This document shows, piece by piece, positions 9,038 through 16,616 of a DNA stretch of 64,000 nt (the first letter of the stretch is position 1; each line of letters begins with the position of its first letter). A program made the position numbers and the translations under genes. The notes under the pieces are model-generated. The model saw only the letters and a program-made list of their open reading frames with translations. It ran no database searches and had not been told where the DNA came from. This DNA is from Collinsella aerofaciens (GTDB taxonomy: Bacteria; Actinomycetota; Coriobacteriia; Coriobacteriales; Coriobacteriaceae), in contig NZ_SPFO01000008.1 in the NCBI RefSeq assembly GCF_005845035.1, positions 1 to 64,000 on the forward strand. The letters are read 5' to 3'.

Positions 9038-9067
9038 GAAGGGCCAGCGTGATGCTGGCCCTTCTTT
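9038..9067. terminator. Intrinsic terminator
   Basis: GAAGGGCCAGC (9038-9048) pairs with GCTGGCCCTTC (9054-9064), with TTT after it. It ends the SPFH operon and, read the other way, may end the convergent kinase gene. Confidence 0.88.
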
Positions 9068-9098
9068 GTGTCATGGAATCATTCGAGGTGCCCCGGCC

Positions 9099-10742
9099 CT
9101 ACCACTGGGCGGCGTAGATATCGCAGCTTGCGTGCGCGGGCGGATTGTTGACGTCGATCGAAACGGGAACCGTGGAGCCGACGGCGGGGCAGTCGCAGAA
9201 ATTGTTATAGCCGGCAACGATATTGCCCTGCTTGTCGCGCAGGATGGCCGATAGGAACACCTGAGTCTTATCAAAGCCGCTCGGGGCGCTTTGGAGTTTG
9301 AGCTTTGCCGAGAACGAATACATGCCGTCCGCCTCGGCGGATTCGGCGCTATCGAACAGCTCGTATGTCGGTGCTTCGGTGGCGGTGGCAAGTGCGACGC
9401 CGCTGGGTGTGACGGCTTTGAACTCAACGTGTGCGGGAGCGGTGCCGTTACCCGTCTGATCGCCAAAGTAGACGGTCTGGCCGGGCTCGATGGCGCTGAA
9501 GGTTTTCTCATCCGTAAAGATCAGATTGTCATCCGCATCGTATCCGTAGATCGTAATGGTGGGAAATGCGATGGCGGCAGAGCCGTCGGAGTTTTTAAGA
9601 CCGATGCCAAAGTGGACGTATCCGTGCTCACCAACCGACCAACCGGACTCCACGATTGAGAGCTCGGCGGACAGGCGGCTGGTGCCGCTTGCCGTATTTG
9701 CCTTTTCGGGAGAGGAGGCGCCGCCGGACTGGCCGGCCTGCGACGAGGATGAGCGCTCGTCGCTGTTTTCCCGAGCGGCGTTAAAGGACGAAATGGCAAT
9801 CGCGCCGCCAGCTAACAAACAGGCGAGCACTGTGGCGATGAGTATCAGTTTAAGAAGAAGGCTGCCGAGGACCTGAACCCCGGTTTTCTCCGGATTATGC
9901 TTCGGGTCGTGCGTCCTTGTCGCCGTTTTGACCTTGTCGGCTTGCTGGTTTGCGCCAGAAGATGCCCCATCGTCTTTTGGTTGGGACGAGCCGGCGAGCA
10001 CTCCTGCCATCTCGGTCGCAGACTGGAACCGCGCGCTTGGCTCAAACGAGCAGGCACGTGTGATGGCGTGGACAAGCTTCGCGGGTGCATGTTCAAGAAT
10101 TAACTTAAGCGCTTGCTCGTAAGCCTCGTCGTCAGGTCGGACGCCCGTAAGCGCAAAGCCAAGAACGCGTCCGATGGAGTAGACATCACTTCGCGCATCG
10201 GTTTGGGCAAAGCCGTATTGTTCGGGCGAGGCGAACCCCCAAGTTCCGAGGGAGGTCGTGTCCTTGCTTGCCCCTTCGACGCGCATGCGGGCAATACCAA
10301 GGTCGATGAGGTGTGCGCCGTTCGCGGCAACCACGATATTGTTGGGGGAAATGTCACGGTGGACGATACCGTGTCTGTGGAGCTCCTCGGCTGCCTCGCA
10401 AAGCTCGATGCCAAGCGATGTTGCCTCTTCCGGCGTCAACGGCCCATCGGTTTCGATAACTTTGGAAAGCGACCGACCCGGCACAAAGTCGTAGACGACA
10501 ACAAAGTGCTCGGGTAGTTCGTAGGTCGCCTCGACGCGGGGAAGGCGGGGCGAGCTGCATTCGGTGAGTGCCGACCATACATTGCGGCGGGCAAGCTCCT
10601 GTCGAATCTTCTTTCGCACGAAGGGACCGGCTCCGTCAATCGTAACGAGTTCGGTAATGCCGCCTTCGCCGCGCGCGAGCACCTGTTCGACGCGATAGGT
10701 GTCGTCAAGGCTCATGGCATGCATGAGCTGGTTGTCGTTCAA
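9099..10742 (-). CDS. Transmembrane serine/threonine protein kinase
   Basis: A 547-residue Hanks-type kinase. The kinase domain spans about residues 15-250: glycine loop ARGEGGIT, likely ATP-binding Lys in FVRKK (44 or 45), catalytic HRD at 128-130 with Asn135, DLG at 147-149 in place of DFG, and SPEQYG at 172-177. A linker of about 40 residues leads to one membrane segment (291-319), and about 225 residues lie outside the cell, beginning with a Ser-rich stretch; no PASTA repeat is visible. The outer part may be a sensor. It likely phosphorylates partners of the SPFH/PH-like module, with which it shares a promoter dyad (10811). Start ATG at 10742. Confidence 0.88.
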   Translation of the reverse strand: MNDNQLMHAMSLDDTYRVEQVLARGEGGITELVTIDGAGPFVRKKIRQELARRNVWSALTECSSPRLPRVEATYELPEHFVVVYDFVPGRSLSKVIETDGPLTPEEATSLGIELCEAAEELHRHGIVHRDISPNNIVVAANGAHLIDLGIARMRVEGASKDTTSLGTWGFASPEQYGFAQTDARSDVYSIGRVLGFALTGVRPDDEAYEQALKLILEHAPAKLVHAITRACSFEPSARFQSATEMAGVLAGSSQPKDDGASSGANQQADKVKTATRTHDPKHNPEKTGVQVLGSLLLKLILIATVLACLLAGGAIAISSFNAARENSDERSSSSQAGQSGGASSPEKANTASGTSRLSAELSIVESGWSVGEHGYVHFGIGLKNSDGSAAIAFPTITIYGYDADDNLIFTDEKTFSAIEPGQTVYFGDQTGNGTAPAHVEFKAVTPSGVALATATEAPTYELFDSAESAEADGMYSFSAKLKLQSAPSGFDKTQVFLSAILRDKQGNIVAGYNNFCDCPAVGSTVPVSIDVNNPPAHASCDIYAAQW

Positions 10743-10810
10743 GCCGTCCTCCCTTCATGGTAGCTGGGCAAATGCCCCAAGAATGATATGACAACGATTG
10801 TTCTGTTTGT

Positions 10811-10825
10811 TCAGTTGGCAACTGA
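10811..10825. promoter_or_regulatory. 15-bp perfect-arm dyad before the kinase gene
   Basis: TCAGTTGGCAACTGA has perfect 7-bp arms around one central base; the palindrome extends by one more base pair on each side. It lies 69 bp before the kinase start (minus strand). It matches the two dyads at 7096 and 7125 at all but one or two positions. Confidence 0.55.
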
Positions 10826-10874
10826 ATCGCGTATGGAGAGGATGGCGTTACGGGGCTCGCACAGACGTGGGCGT

Positions 10875-11327
10875 TTATTTGAGTGGGTTGGTTCCCAGAA
10901 GCGTTTTTTCGCCCAAGCGGTAGAGCTCGTCATCGGTGCAAGCGCGGCTCATGCCGCGTTCGATGCACCAGATGACGATGGCGTCGCGGCGATCCTTGCA
11001 CCAAAGCTCGGCGACGCTGTCGAGTCTCAGAAGGCGCTGCGTCTCTCGAAGCGTGCAGCCGATGCCGAGTGCCAACATGATGGCGTGGTCGCGGCCGGGG
11101 CGGCTTTTGCCGGCAAAGATGTCGTACACAACGGTCGGGTTAAGGCCCGAGTTGCGTGCGACGTCCGAGCGCTTGATGCGGCGCTCGTCGATGAGGCAGC
11201 GCAAGTACGAGGGAAGCGTTTGGTCGACGGTTTCGCCTTCGTCAAGATAGGCGTCGATGCTCGAACTGGCCAACAGCCGCTTGAGCAGGTCTTCCGTCAA
11301 GTGTTCGCGTTTGTTCTGAGTTGCCAA
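10875..11327 (-). CDS. Helix-turn-helix (XRE-like) DNA-binding protein
   Basis: About 150 residues. The middle holds an XRE-type HTH: IKRSDVARNSGLNPTVVYDI followed by AGKSRPGRDHAIMLALGIG and LRETQRLLRL. The C terminus (ELWCKDRRDAIVIWCIERG) has two Cys of unknown role. TTG at 11327 with GGAG six bases upstream is a plausible start; TTG at 11339 is an alternative adding four residues. It lies just upstream of the kinase on the same strand, separated by 132 bp holding the 15-bp dyad. It is a natural candidate for the protein that binds the dyads, or for a kinase substrate; neither is shown by sequence. Confidence 0.7.
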   Translation of the reverse strand: MATQNKREHLTEDLLKRLLASSSIDAYLDEGETVDQTLPSYLRCLIDERRIKRSDVARNSGLNPTVVYDIFAGKSRPGRDHAIMLALGIGCTLRETQRLLRLDSVAELWCKDRRDAIVIWCIERGMSRACTDDELYRLGEKTLLGTNPLK

Positions 11328-11339
11328 GGGGGGCTCCAA

Positions 11340-11662
11340 TCATCGTCTCGACTTTAGAGTATATCGATAGGGCGGTCGCGGGGCGCATGGGGTGAGTGGG
11401 CGCCGCGGCTTGGAGGATGCCTATTTACCCCGGTAAATTCCGAAGCAAATGAAAATACTTTACTTAGTTAAAGAAAAGCGTTTTATCAGACGCGTACGGG
11501 GAGTACAATCTCGTGCATGCGAATCGACGTGCCATGGGCTTTGGCGTTGCCCGCGTGTCCCGTCCGGCTCTACGCTCCGGGCGTGCGACGTTGCGACGCG
11601 GTCGGCCTCGGTCCTTGCATGCGAGTTCGCGAGTATGCAACTGTGTATGTAAGGAGCGACAC
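11340..11662 (+). promoter_or_regulatory. Promoter and long leader of the aminotransferase gene
   Basis: This 323-bp stretch holds no supported gene. TTTATC then TACAAT (about 11484 and 11502) with 16-bp spacing could be the promoter, giving an untranslated leader of about 150 nt. A near-palindrome ATTTACCCCGGTAAAT is at 11423-11438. The leader has GC-rich self-complementary parts (around 11555-11590) but no T-box signature was found, so attenuation is only a possibility. Confidence 0.4.
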
Positions 11663-12715
11663 ATGACTGTCGAGAAGAAAGATATCGATTGGGGTAGCCT
11701 CGGCTTTGGCTACATGAAGACCGATTACAGCTATGAGGCCCATTGGAAGGACGGCGAGTGGGACGAGGGTGGCCTGACCACCGACCACACCCTGCACGTC
11801 TCCGAGTGCGGCGGCATCTTCCATTACTGCCAGGAGGTCTTTGAGGGCCTGAAGGCCTACACCGCCGAGGACGGCAGCATCGTCTGCTTCCGTCCCGACA
11901 TGAACGCCGAGCGCATGTACAACTCCGCCCAGCGTCTCGAGATGCCCCCGTTCCCCAAGGACAAGTTTGTCGAGGCCGTCAAGCAGGTCGTTTCTGCCAA
12001 CGCCGCCTGGGTTCCGCCTTTCGGCTCCGGTGCGACCCTGTACGTGCGTCCGTTTATGATCGGCTCCGGTGACGTGATCGGCGTGGCTCCCGCTCCTGAG
12101 TACACGTTCCGCATTCTCGTGACCCCGGTCGGTCCGTACTTTAAGGGCGGTCTTAAGCCCGTTAAGCTGCGCGTTTCCGAGTACGACCGCGCTGCACCGC
12201 ATGGCACCGGTAACATCAAGGCTGGCCTGAACTACGCCATGTCCCTCAAGCCCACGATGGAGGCCCATCGCGAGGGCTATGCCGAGAACCTGTATCTCGA
12301 CTCCGAGTCCCGCACCTATGTCGAGGAGACCGGTGGCGCCAACGTCCTGTTCGTGAAAGAGGATGGCACGCTCGTCGTTCCGCAGTCGCACACCGACTCC
12401 ATCCTGCCCTCCATCACCCGTCGTTCGCTCGTTCAGGTCGCTCAGGACCTGGGTATGACCGTCGATCAGCGCCCCGTCGAGTGGGCCGAGGTCAAGGCCG
12501 GCACCTTTGTGGAGTGCGGCCTGTGCGGCACCGCTGCCGTCATCTCCCCGGTGGGCGAGATTGACAACAAGGTCTATGGCGCCGACGAGACCGTGACCTT
12601 CCCGGCTGGCTACACCGAGATCGGTCCCGTGATGAAGAAGCTCCGCGAGACTCTGACCGGCATCCAGTCTGGTGCTGTCGAGGACAAGCACAACTGGGTT
12701 TACACCGTCGCGTAA
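11663..12715 (+). CDS. ilvE: Branched-chain amino acid aminotransferase
   Basis: Transfers the amino group between glutamate and the keto acids of leucine, isoleucine and valine, using PLP in the cytoplasm. The 350-residue protein has the fold-type IV family core: QEVFEGLKAY, RPDMNAERM, the PLP lysine in NIKAGLNYA (Lys186), ETGGANVLFV and the late ECGLCGTAAVISPVG. The length and the HVSECGGIFHYCQEVFEG context match the large bacterial/eukaryote-like BCAT subfamily. ATG at 11663 follows AAGGAG closely; longer forms upstream are not supported. It is a single-gene unit, likely ended by the hairpin at 12739-12849. Confidence 0.93.
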   Translation: MTVEKKDIDWGSLGFGYMKTDYSYEAHWKDGEWDEGGLTTDHTLHVSECGGIFHYCQEVFEGLKAYTAEDGSIVCFRPDMNAERMYNSAQRLEMPPFPKDKFVEAVKQVVSANAAWVPPFGSGATLYVRPFMIGSGDVIGVAPAPEYTFRILVTPVGPYFKGGLKPVKLRVSEYDRAAPHGTGNIKAGLNYAMSLKPTMEAHREGYAENLYLDSESRTYVEETGGANVLFVKEDGTLVVPQSHTDSILPSITRRSLVQVAQDLGMTVDQRPVEWAEVKAGTFVECGLCGTAAVISPVGEIDNKVYGADETVTFPAGYTEIGPVMKKLRETLTGIQSGAVEDKHNWVYTVA

Positions 12716-12738
12716 GCTGTCTTAGCTGTCCGGCCCGA

Positions 12739-12849
12739 GCGCGGCCTTCCTTTCCGGCGCGACCTCGGACATGAAAGAACCTCCGCTGCGCACTTCGTGC
12801 GGCGGAGGTTCTTTCGTCCTGCGGAGTGCGCCGGAAAGGAAGGCCGCGC
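12739..12849. repeat. Nested composite hairpin, probable terminator
   Basis: The outer arms (12739-12760 and 12828-12849) are perfect 22-bp complements. Inside is a second hairpin (12773-12815) with 14-bp arms GAAAGAACCTCCGC/GCGGAGGTTCTTTC. TTTTGTTTT follows the outer arm, so it may end ilvE transcription. The nested plan resembles the elements at 32872 and 33406, but the unpaired parts do not match. Confidence 0.7.
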
Positions 12850-12883
12850 TTTTGTTTTGGTTCGCGCCATGTGGGGGTGGCGG

Positions 12884-13088
12884 CGACGTGCATTTTTGCG
12901 AGTATTCTGCAATCGAAGGCCCCTGCATACCGACCTCGGGCAAAAAATCGGGATTTCTCGATGTTTTCTACGGATGATGGGCGGGGTTATGGGCTGACAG
13001 CGTTTGATTTGCAGGGACATTCGCGGTCTTTGGCATTTATCGTGGCGCCCGAAGCTCTTGGTTATGTTGAATACTCCTAAAAATGCAC
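12884..13088. repeat. Noncoding element with inverted ends (family A/B)
   Basis: GTGCATTTTTGCGAGTATTC (12888-12907) and its inverted partner at 13069-13088 match at 18 of 20 positions. The left end, extended as CGACGTGCA...GCGAGTATTCTGCAA, is shared with the element at 46287-46502. The 160-bp interior has no convincing gene. It looks like a small non-autonomous repeat. Confidence 0.6.
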
Positions 13089-13119
13089 GGCGCTTAGAGG
13101 GGGACCTTCGCGAAAAAGG

Positions 13120-13158
13120 AAACCGCCCCGTCGAAGTATGCATTCGACGGGGCGGTTT
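13120..13158. terminator. Intrinsic terminator
   Basis: AAACCGCCCCGTCGAA (13120-13135) pairs perfectly with TTCGACGGGGCGGTTT (13143-13158). On the minus strand it follows lemA and is flanked by A-rich sequence. Confidence 0.88.
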
Positions 13159-13194
13159 ATACATTTGGCCGATTAAGGATACGCTGTCAAACTA

Positions 13195-13746
13195 CTAGAA
13201 CTTGACGGTCGGGGCCTGGCGGGCTGCTTCGGCGGCCTCGAAGCCCTGGCGCTCCTTAAACTGGAAGATGCCGGCAAAGATGACAGCCGGGAACGTCTGA
13301 ATGGCGTTGTTGTAGCTGAGCACGCAGTCGTTGTAGCTCTGGCGTGCATAGCTAATCTTGTTCTCGGTATCCTCGAGCGATGCCTGCAGCTGCGTAAAGT
13401 TGGTGTTTGCCTTAAGATCGGGATAGGCCTCGGCCACGGCAAAGAGCTGTCGCAGTGCGCCGGTCAGCACGTTGTCGGCTTCCATCTTGGCCTCGGGCGT
13501 GGTGGCCTTGACGGCGGTGTTACGCGCGCTGATCACGGCGGAGAGCGTCTCCTGCTCGTGCTTGGCGTAGCCCTTGACGGTCTCGACCAGGTTGGGGATC
13601 AGGTCGTTACGGCGCTGCAGCTGCGTATCGATGTTCTGCCAGGCGTTATCGATGCGGTTACGCTTGGTGACCATGTTGTTGTAGATGCCGGCGATGGCGC
13701 AGACAATCACAATGACAACAACGATGCCGATGATGACGGTAATCAT
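13195..13746 (-). CDS. lemA: LemA-family membrane protein
   Basis: A 183-residue protein with one N-terminal membrane segment (VIIGIVVVIVIVCAIAGIY) and a helical-bundle domain outside. The family signature is strong: NRIDNAWQNIDTQLQRRNDLIPNLVETVKGYA, then SYARQSYNDCVLSYNNAIQTFP (positions about 13270-13335). The role of LemA proteins is not settled; they are usually linked to envelope biology. The start ATG is at 13746, close behind an Ile/Val-rich segment. It is transcribed alone, divergent from the TetR-type regulator. Confidence 0.92.
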   Translation of the reverse strand: MITVIIGIVVVIVIVCAIAGIYNNMVTKRNRIDNAWQNIDTQLQRRNDLIPNLVETVKGYAKHEQETLSAVISARNTAVKATTPEAKMEADNVLTGALRQLFAVAEAYPDLKANTNFTQLQASLEDTENKISYARQSYNDCVLSYNNAIQTFPAVIFAGIFQFKERQGFEAAEAARQAPTVKF

Positions 13747-13945
13747 GATGTCTCCGTTTCGAATGGCCGCGGCGGCATGCGCCAGCTGCCGTTGGTATAA
13801 CGCTACTAGTATACCCGCAACGTTTTACCGTGCCGAACTTTCCGGTAAGCGTTGTGTTTTCGGCGGGGTTGGCACCGGGGCAAAGCGCGCGAGGTACAGG
13901 TGTAAGATATGCGACAGATTGACGAGTGTTGTCTTTGCCCTGAGG

Positions 13946-14542
13946 ATGGCGATACCAGTGGACCTTCGCATCAAGAAAACCTACCGTGCCCTGTTCGATG
14001 CCTTTACCGAGCTTCTCGAGGAGCATCGTTTTGAGGACCTGACGGTTGCAATGCTGTGCGACCGCGCCATGATTCGCCGCACGACGTTCTACAAGCACTT
14101 TCGCGACAAGAACGATTACTTTGCCTTTTATATCGATGAGCTCATGTCGGGCTTGCCACAAAAACAGCCCGATGAGGCCGGCGCAGTGTCTGCCGAGGAC
14201 GTGCGCGCGCTTCGGCACGCGATTTTGGACGATGCCATGGATTTGATTCTGGCGCACGAGCAGCTCATGGATAACATTTTGGCAAGCAGCATGTCGGGCA
14301 TGTTGACCAACGTTATTTGCGACCGTATTGCCCGCTCCATCCGCGAGCGTGTGATGAACGTGCTTGCCGAGGATGCCCTGGCCCCCGTGTCACTCGAGAC
14401 GACGTCTGAGTTTGTCGCCGGCGGTATTATTCGACTTTTCACGATATGGTGGGAATCGGGCCACGATCTTGAGCGTCGACCCGAGATGGCCGACGTGGTC
14501 GATGCGCTGTTTGAGCGGACCATGACGCCGGTGCATCACTAA
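13946..14542 (+). CDS. TetR-type transcriptional regulator
   Basis: A 198-residue protein. The N-terminal HTH is typical of the TetR group, especially the Gram-positive DhaS-like members: IKKTYRALFDAFTELLEEHRFEDLTVAMLCDRAMIRRTTFYKHFRDKNDYF (13970-14122), with TTFYKHF as the recognition-helix end. The C-terminal half, helical, fits the DhaS-type TetR_C_8-like ligand domain (GIIRLFTIWWESG). ATG at 13946 has GAGG very close; GTG at 13958 is possible. It is divergent from lemA; its target is not evident. Confidence 0.85.
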   Translation: MAIPVDLRIKKTYRALFDAFTELLEEHRFEDLTVAMLCDRAMIRRTTFYKHFRDKNDYFAFYIDELMSGLPQKQPDEAGAVSAEDVRALRHAILDDAMDLILAHEQLMDNILASSMSGMLTNVICDRIARSIRERVMNVLAEDALAPVSLETTSEFVAGGIIRLFTIWWESGHDLERRPEMADVVDALFERTMTPVHH

Positions 14543-14545
14543 AAG

Positions 14546-14635
14546 TGGCGGAGAGAGGGGGATTCGAACCCCCGGAACGCTCTCGCGCTCAACGGTTTTC
14601 AAGACCGCCGCATTCAACCGCTCTGCCATCTCTCC
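14546..14635 (-). tRNA. tRNA-Ser (anticodon UGA)
   Basis: On the minus strand the gene starts GGAGAGATGGCAGAGCGGTT and ends with TCTCTCC, discriminator G and encoded CCA. The anticodon arm reads CGGTCTTGAAAACCG, giving UGA. A long variable arm (GAGCGCGAGAGCGTTC) and the TTCGAA T-loop are as expected for serine. The length is 90 nt. Confidence 0.96.
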
Positions 14636-14686
14636 GTGAGTCGTAATGATAGCATCGTTTTGAATTTGCAACAGGGAAGGCGAACG

Positions 14687-16468
14687 ATGACGATCACCGA
14701 AATCGACGAGAAGTTCATGCGCGAGGCACTGGCCGAGGCGCGCGCCGCCGCGGCGGTGGGCGAGGTGCCCATCGGAGCCGTAGTGGTGCGCGACGGTGAG
14801 ATCGTCGCGCGGGCGCATAATCGTCGCGAACTCGACCAGGACCCTTCGGCTCATGCCGAGTTTGCGGCCGTGTGCGCCGCTGCCCAGGCGCTTGGCCGCT
14901 GGCGCCTTTCCGACTGTACGGTCTATGTGACGTTGGAACCCTGCTGCATGTGCGCAGGCCTTATGGTTAACGCGCGCGTGGGGCGCTGCGTGTATGGCGC
15001 GAGCGACGCCAAGGCGGGCGCGTTGGGATCCCTATACGATTTGAATGCCGACTCGCGCCTGAATCATCGGTTTAACGTGACGGCTGGGGTCCTGGCGGCT
15101 GAATGCCGCGAGCTGCTGAGTAGCTATTTTGGCGGTCTGCGCGGAGCGGGCGGCGCTGATTGCGGTTGTGGGGCCGATCTTGAAGCACACGCCGCTCACG
15201 CCGCAGCGCTTGCAGGTGCCGGTGAGGATGCTGGCACGGCGGTTGACTTTGGTCCTGCGTGCCGCCGACCCCGCCGTGTGCTGTTGGCGATCGACTCCTT
15301 TAAGGGCAGCGTTTCGAGCGCGCAGGCGGAGGCGGCGGTTGCCGAAGGCGTGCGCCGCGTTTGGCCCGATGCCGAGCTGAACGCTTTGCCGCTGGCAGAT
15401 GGTGGCGAGGGAACGCTCGACGCCATCGCCGCGCGTGGTGGCGAGCTTGTGACCTGCGAGGTTGCAGGCCCCTTGGGCGACCTCGTGTCTGCCCGGATGC
15501 TGGTTGATGTCGAGCGCGAGTCCGCGGTCATCGAGATGGCCGAGGCGGCCGGCATTGGGTATTCGCCTTGCACGGAGTCGTCGGCGCAGGCTGCTACAAC
15601 CTATGGCGTGGGCGAGCTTATGCTTCGCGCAGTTCGCACGGGCGCAAGGACACTCTATATTGGTCTGGGCGGCAGTGCCACCAACGACGGTGGCGCCGGC
15701 ATGCTGCAGGCGCTGGGCGCGCGCGTGGTCGATGATCGGGGCTGCGATGTCGCCCCCGGTCTTGCCGGCCTTGAGCAGGTGGCGAGCGTTGATTTGGCGC
15801 CAGCGCTGCAGGCTTTGGGTGGCTCTCGTATCGTTGTGCTTTCGGATGTCGAGAATCCGCTCGTGGGGCGTCGAGGCGCACTGGCGGTGTTTGGCGGGCA
15901 GAAGGGCCTGCCGACGGATGATGCCGAGGCGCTGGGCAAGTACGACAGCTGGATGGTCGGCTACGGCCGCTTGCTCGACGCTGCGATTGCCGGAGCTCGA
16001 GCCCAGGGGTTGTTGCGCACACCCGAGGGCACACGGACGTTTGGCTCGGTGCTCGGCGTGCCCGGCGCGGGCGCTGCCGGTGGCTTGGGCGCGGCGTTAC
16101 TGGCGCTCGGTGTGGAGCTACGCTCGGGCGTGGAGACGGTGCTCGATCTGATTGGGTTTGACGAACGCATGCGTGATGTCGACCTGGTCATAACGGGCGA
16201 GGGCAATATGGACGAGCAGTCCGCCGCCGGTAAGGCGCCGGTGGGCGTGGCGCGTCTCGCCAAGCGATATAGCAAGCCGGTAGCCGCTGTCGTGGGCGGT
16301 CGTGCGGACAACTTGGATGTAGTGTATGAGCAGGGTATTGACTTGGTTTTGCCGATCTGCCGCAAGCCCATGAGCCTTGAGGATGCGCTTGGCATGCAGG
16401 AGGCTGTAGCCAATTTGGCGTGCGCAGGCGAGGGGGCTGCCCGAGCATACGATCTTGGTCGCATATAG
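14687..16468 (+). CDS. Fusion: tRNA adenosine deaminase (TadA) and glycerate kinase
   Basis: A 593-residue two-domain protein. Residues 1-155 are TadA, which makes inosine-34 in tRNA: His56-Ala-Glu58 (zinc ligand and proton shuttle), PCCMC with Cys86 and Cys89, and GALGSLYDL. An Ala/Gly/Asp-rich linker (about 155-196) joins it to a GlxK-type glycerate kinase (about 197-593): VLLAIDSFKGSVSSAQAEAAV, ADGGEGTLDAI, GGSATNDGGAGMLQALGA and VITGEGNMDEQS. There is no stop or frameshift between the domains. ATG at 14687 follows GGGAAGG. Two unrelated enzymes in one chain is unusual; the kinase part should phosphorylate glycerate. Confidence 0.88.
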   Translation: MTITEIDEKFMREALAEARAAAAVGEVPIGAVVVRDGEIVARAHNRRELDQDPSAHAEFAAVCAAAQALGRWRLSDCTVYVTLEPCCMCAGLMVNARVGRCVYGASDAKAGALGSLYDLNADSRLNHRFNVTAGVLAAECRELLSSYFGGLRGAGGADCGCGADLEAHAAHAAALAGAGEDAGTAVDFGPACRRPRRVLLAIDSFKGSVSSAQAEAAVAEGVRRVWPDAELNALPLADGGEGTLDAIAARGGELVTCEVAGPLGDLVSARMLVDVERESAVIEMAEAAGIGYSPCTESSAQAATTYGVGELMLRAVRTGARTLYIGLGGSATNDGGAGMLQALGARVVDDRGCDVAPGLAGLEQVASVDLAPALQALGGSRIVVLSDVENPLVGRRGALAVFGGQKGLPTDDAEALGKYDSWMVGYGRLLDAAIAGARAQGLLRTPEGTRTFGSVLGVPGAGAAGGLGAALLALGVELRSGVETVLDLIGFDERMRDVDLVITGEGNMDEQSAAGKAPVGVARLAKRYSKPVAAVVGGRADNLDVVYEQGIDLVLPICRKPMSLEDALGMQEAVANLACAGEGAARAYDLGRI

Positions 16469-16616
16469 ATATAAATATCCAATCTGATTTGCCTGTCCAG
16501 CTCGTTATTTGTAAATATACGTTAATGACGCTGGCATTTTGCGGTCTATACTATTGTCATATCACTGGTTTCGTATCCACCCGTCTGTAAACGGGAAGTG
16601 AATGAAAGGAGCTAGG

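Noticed and set aside
11340..11662. T-box or other known riboswitch before ilvE
   Set aside because: No T-box sequence, specifier loop or antiterminator pairing was seen; only a plain long leader is supported.
12771..13198. Small open frames in the gap between ilvE and lemA
   Set aside because: They lie in palindromic repeats and change frame with the arms; no ribosome site or motif.
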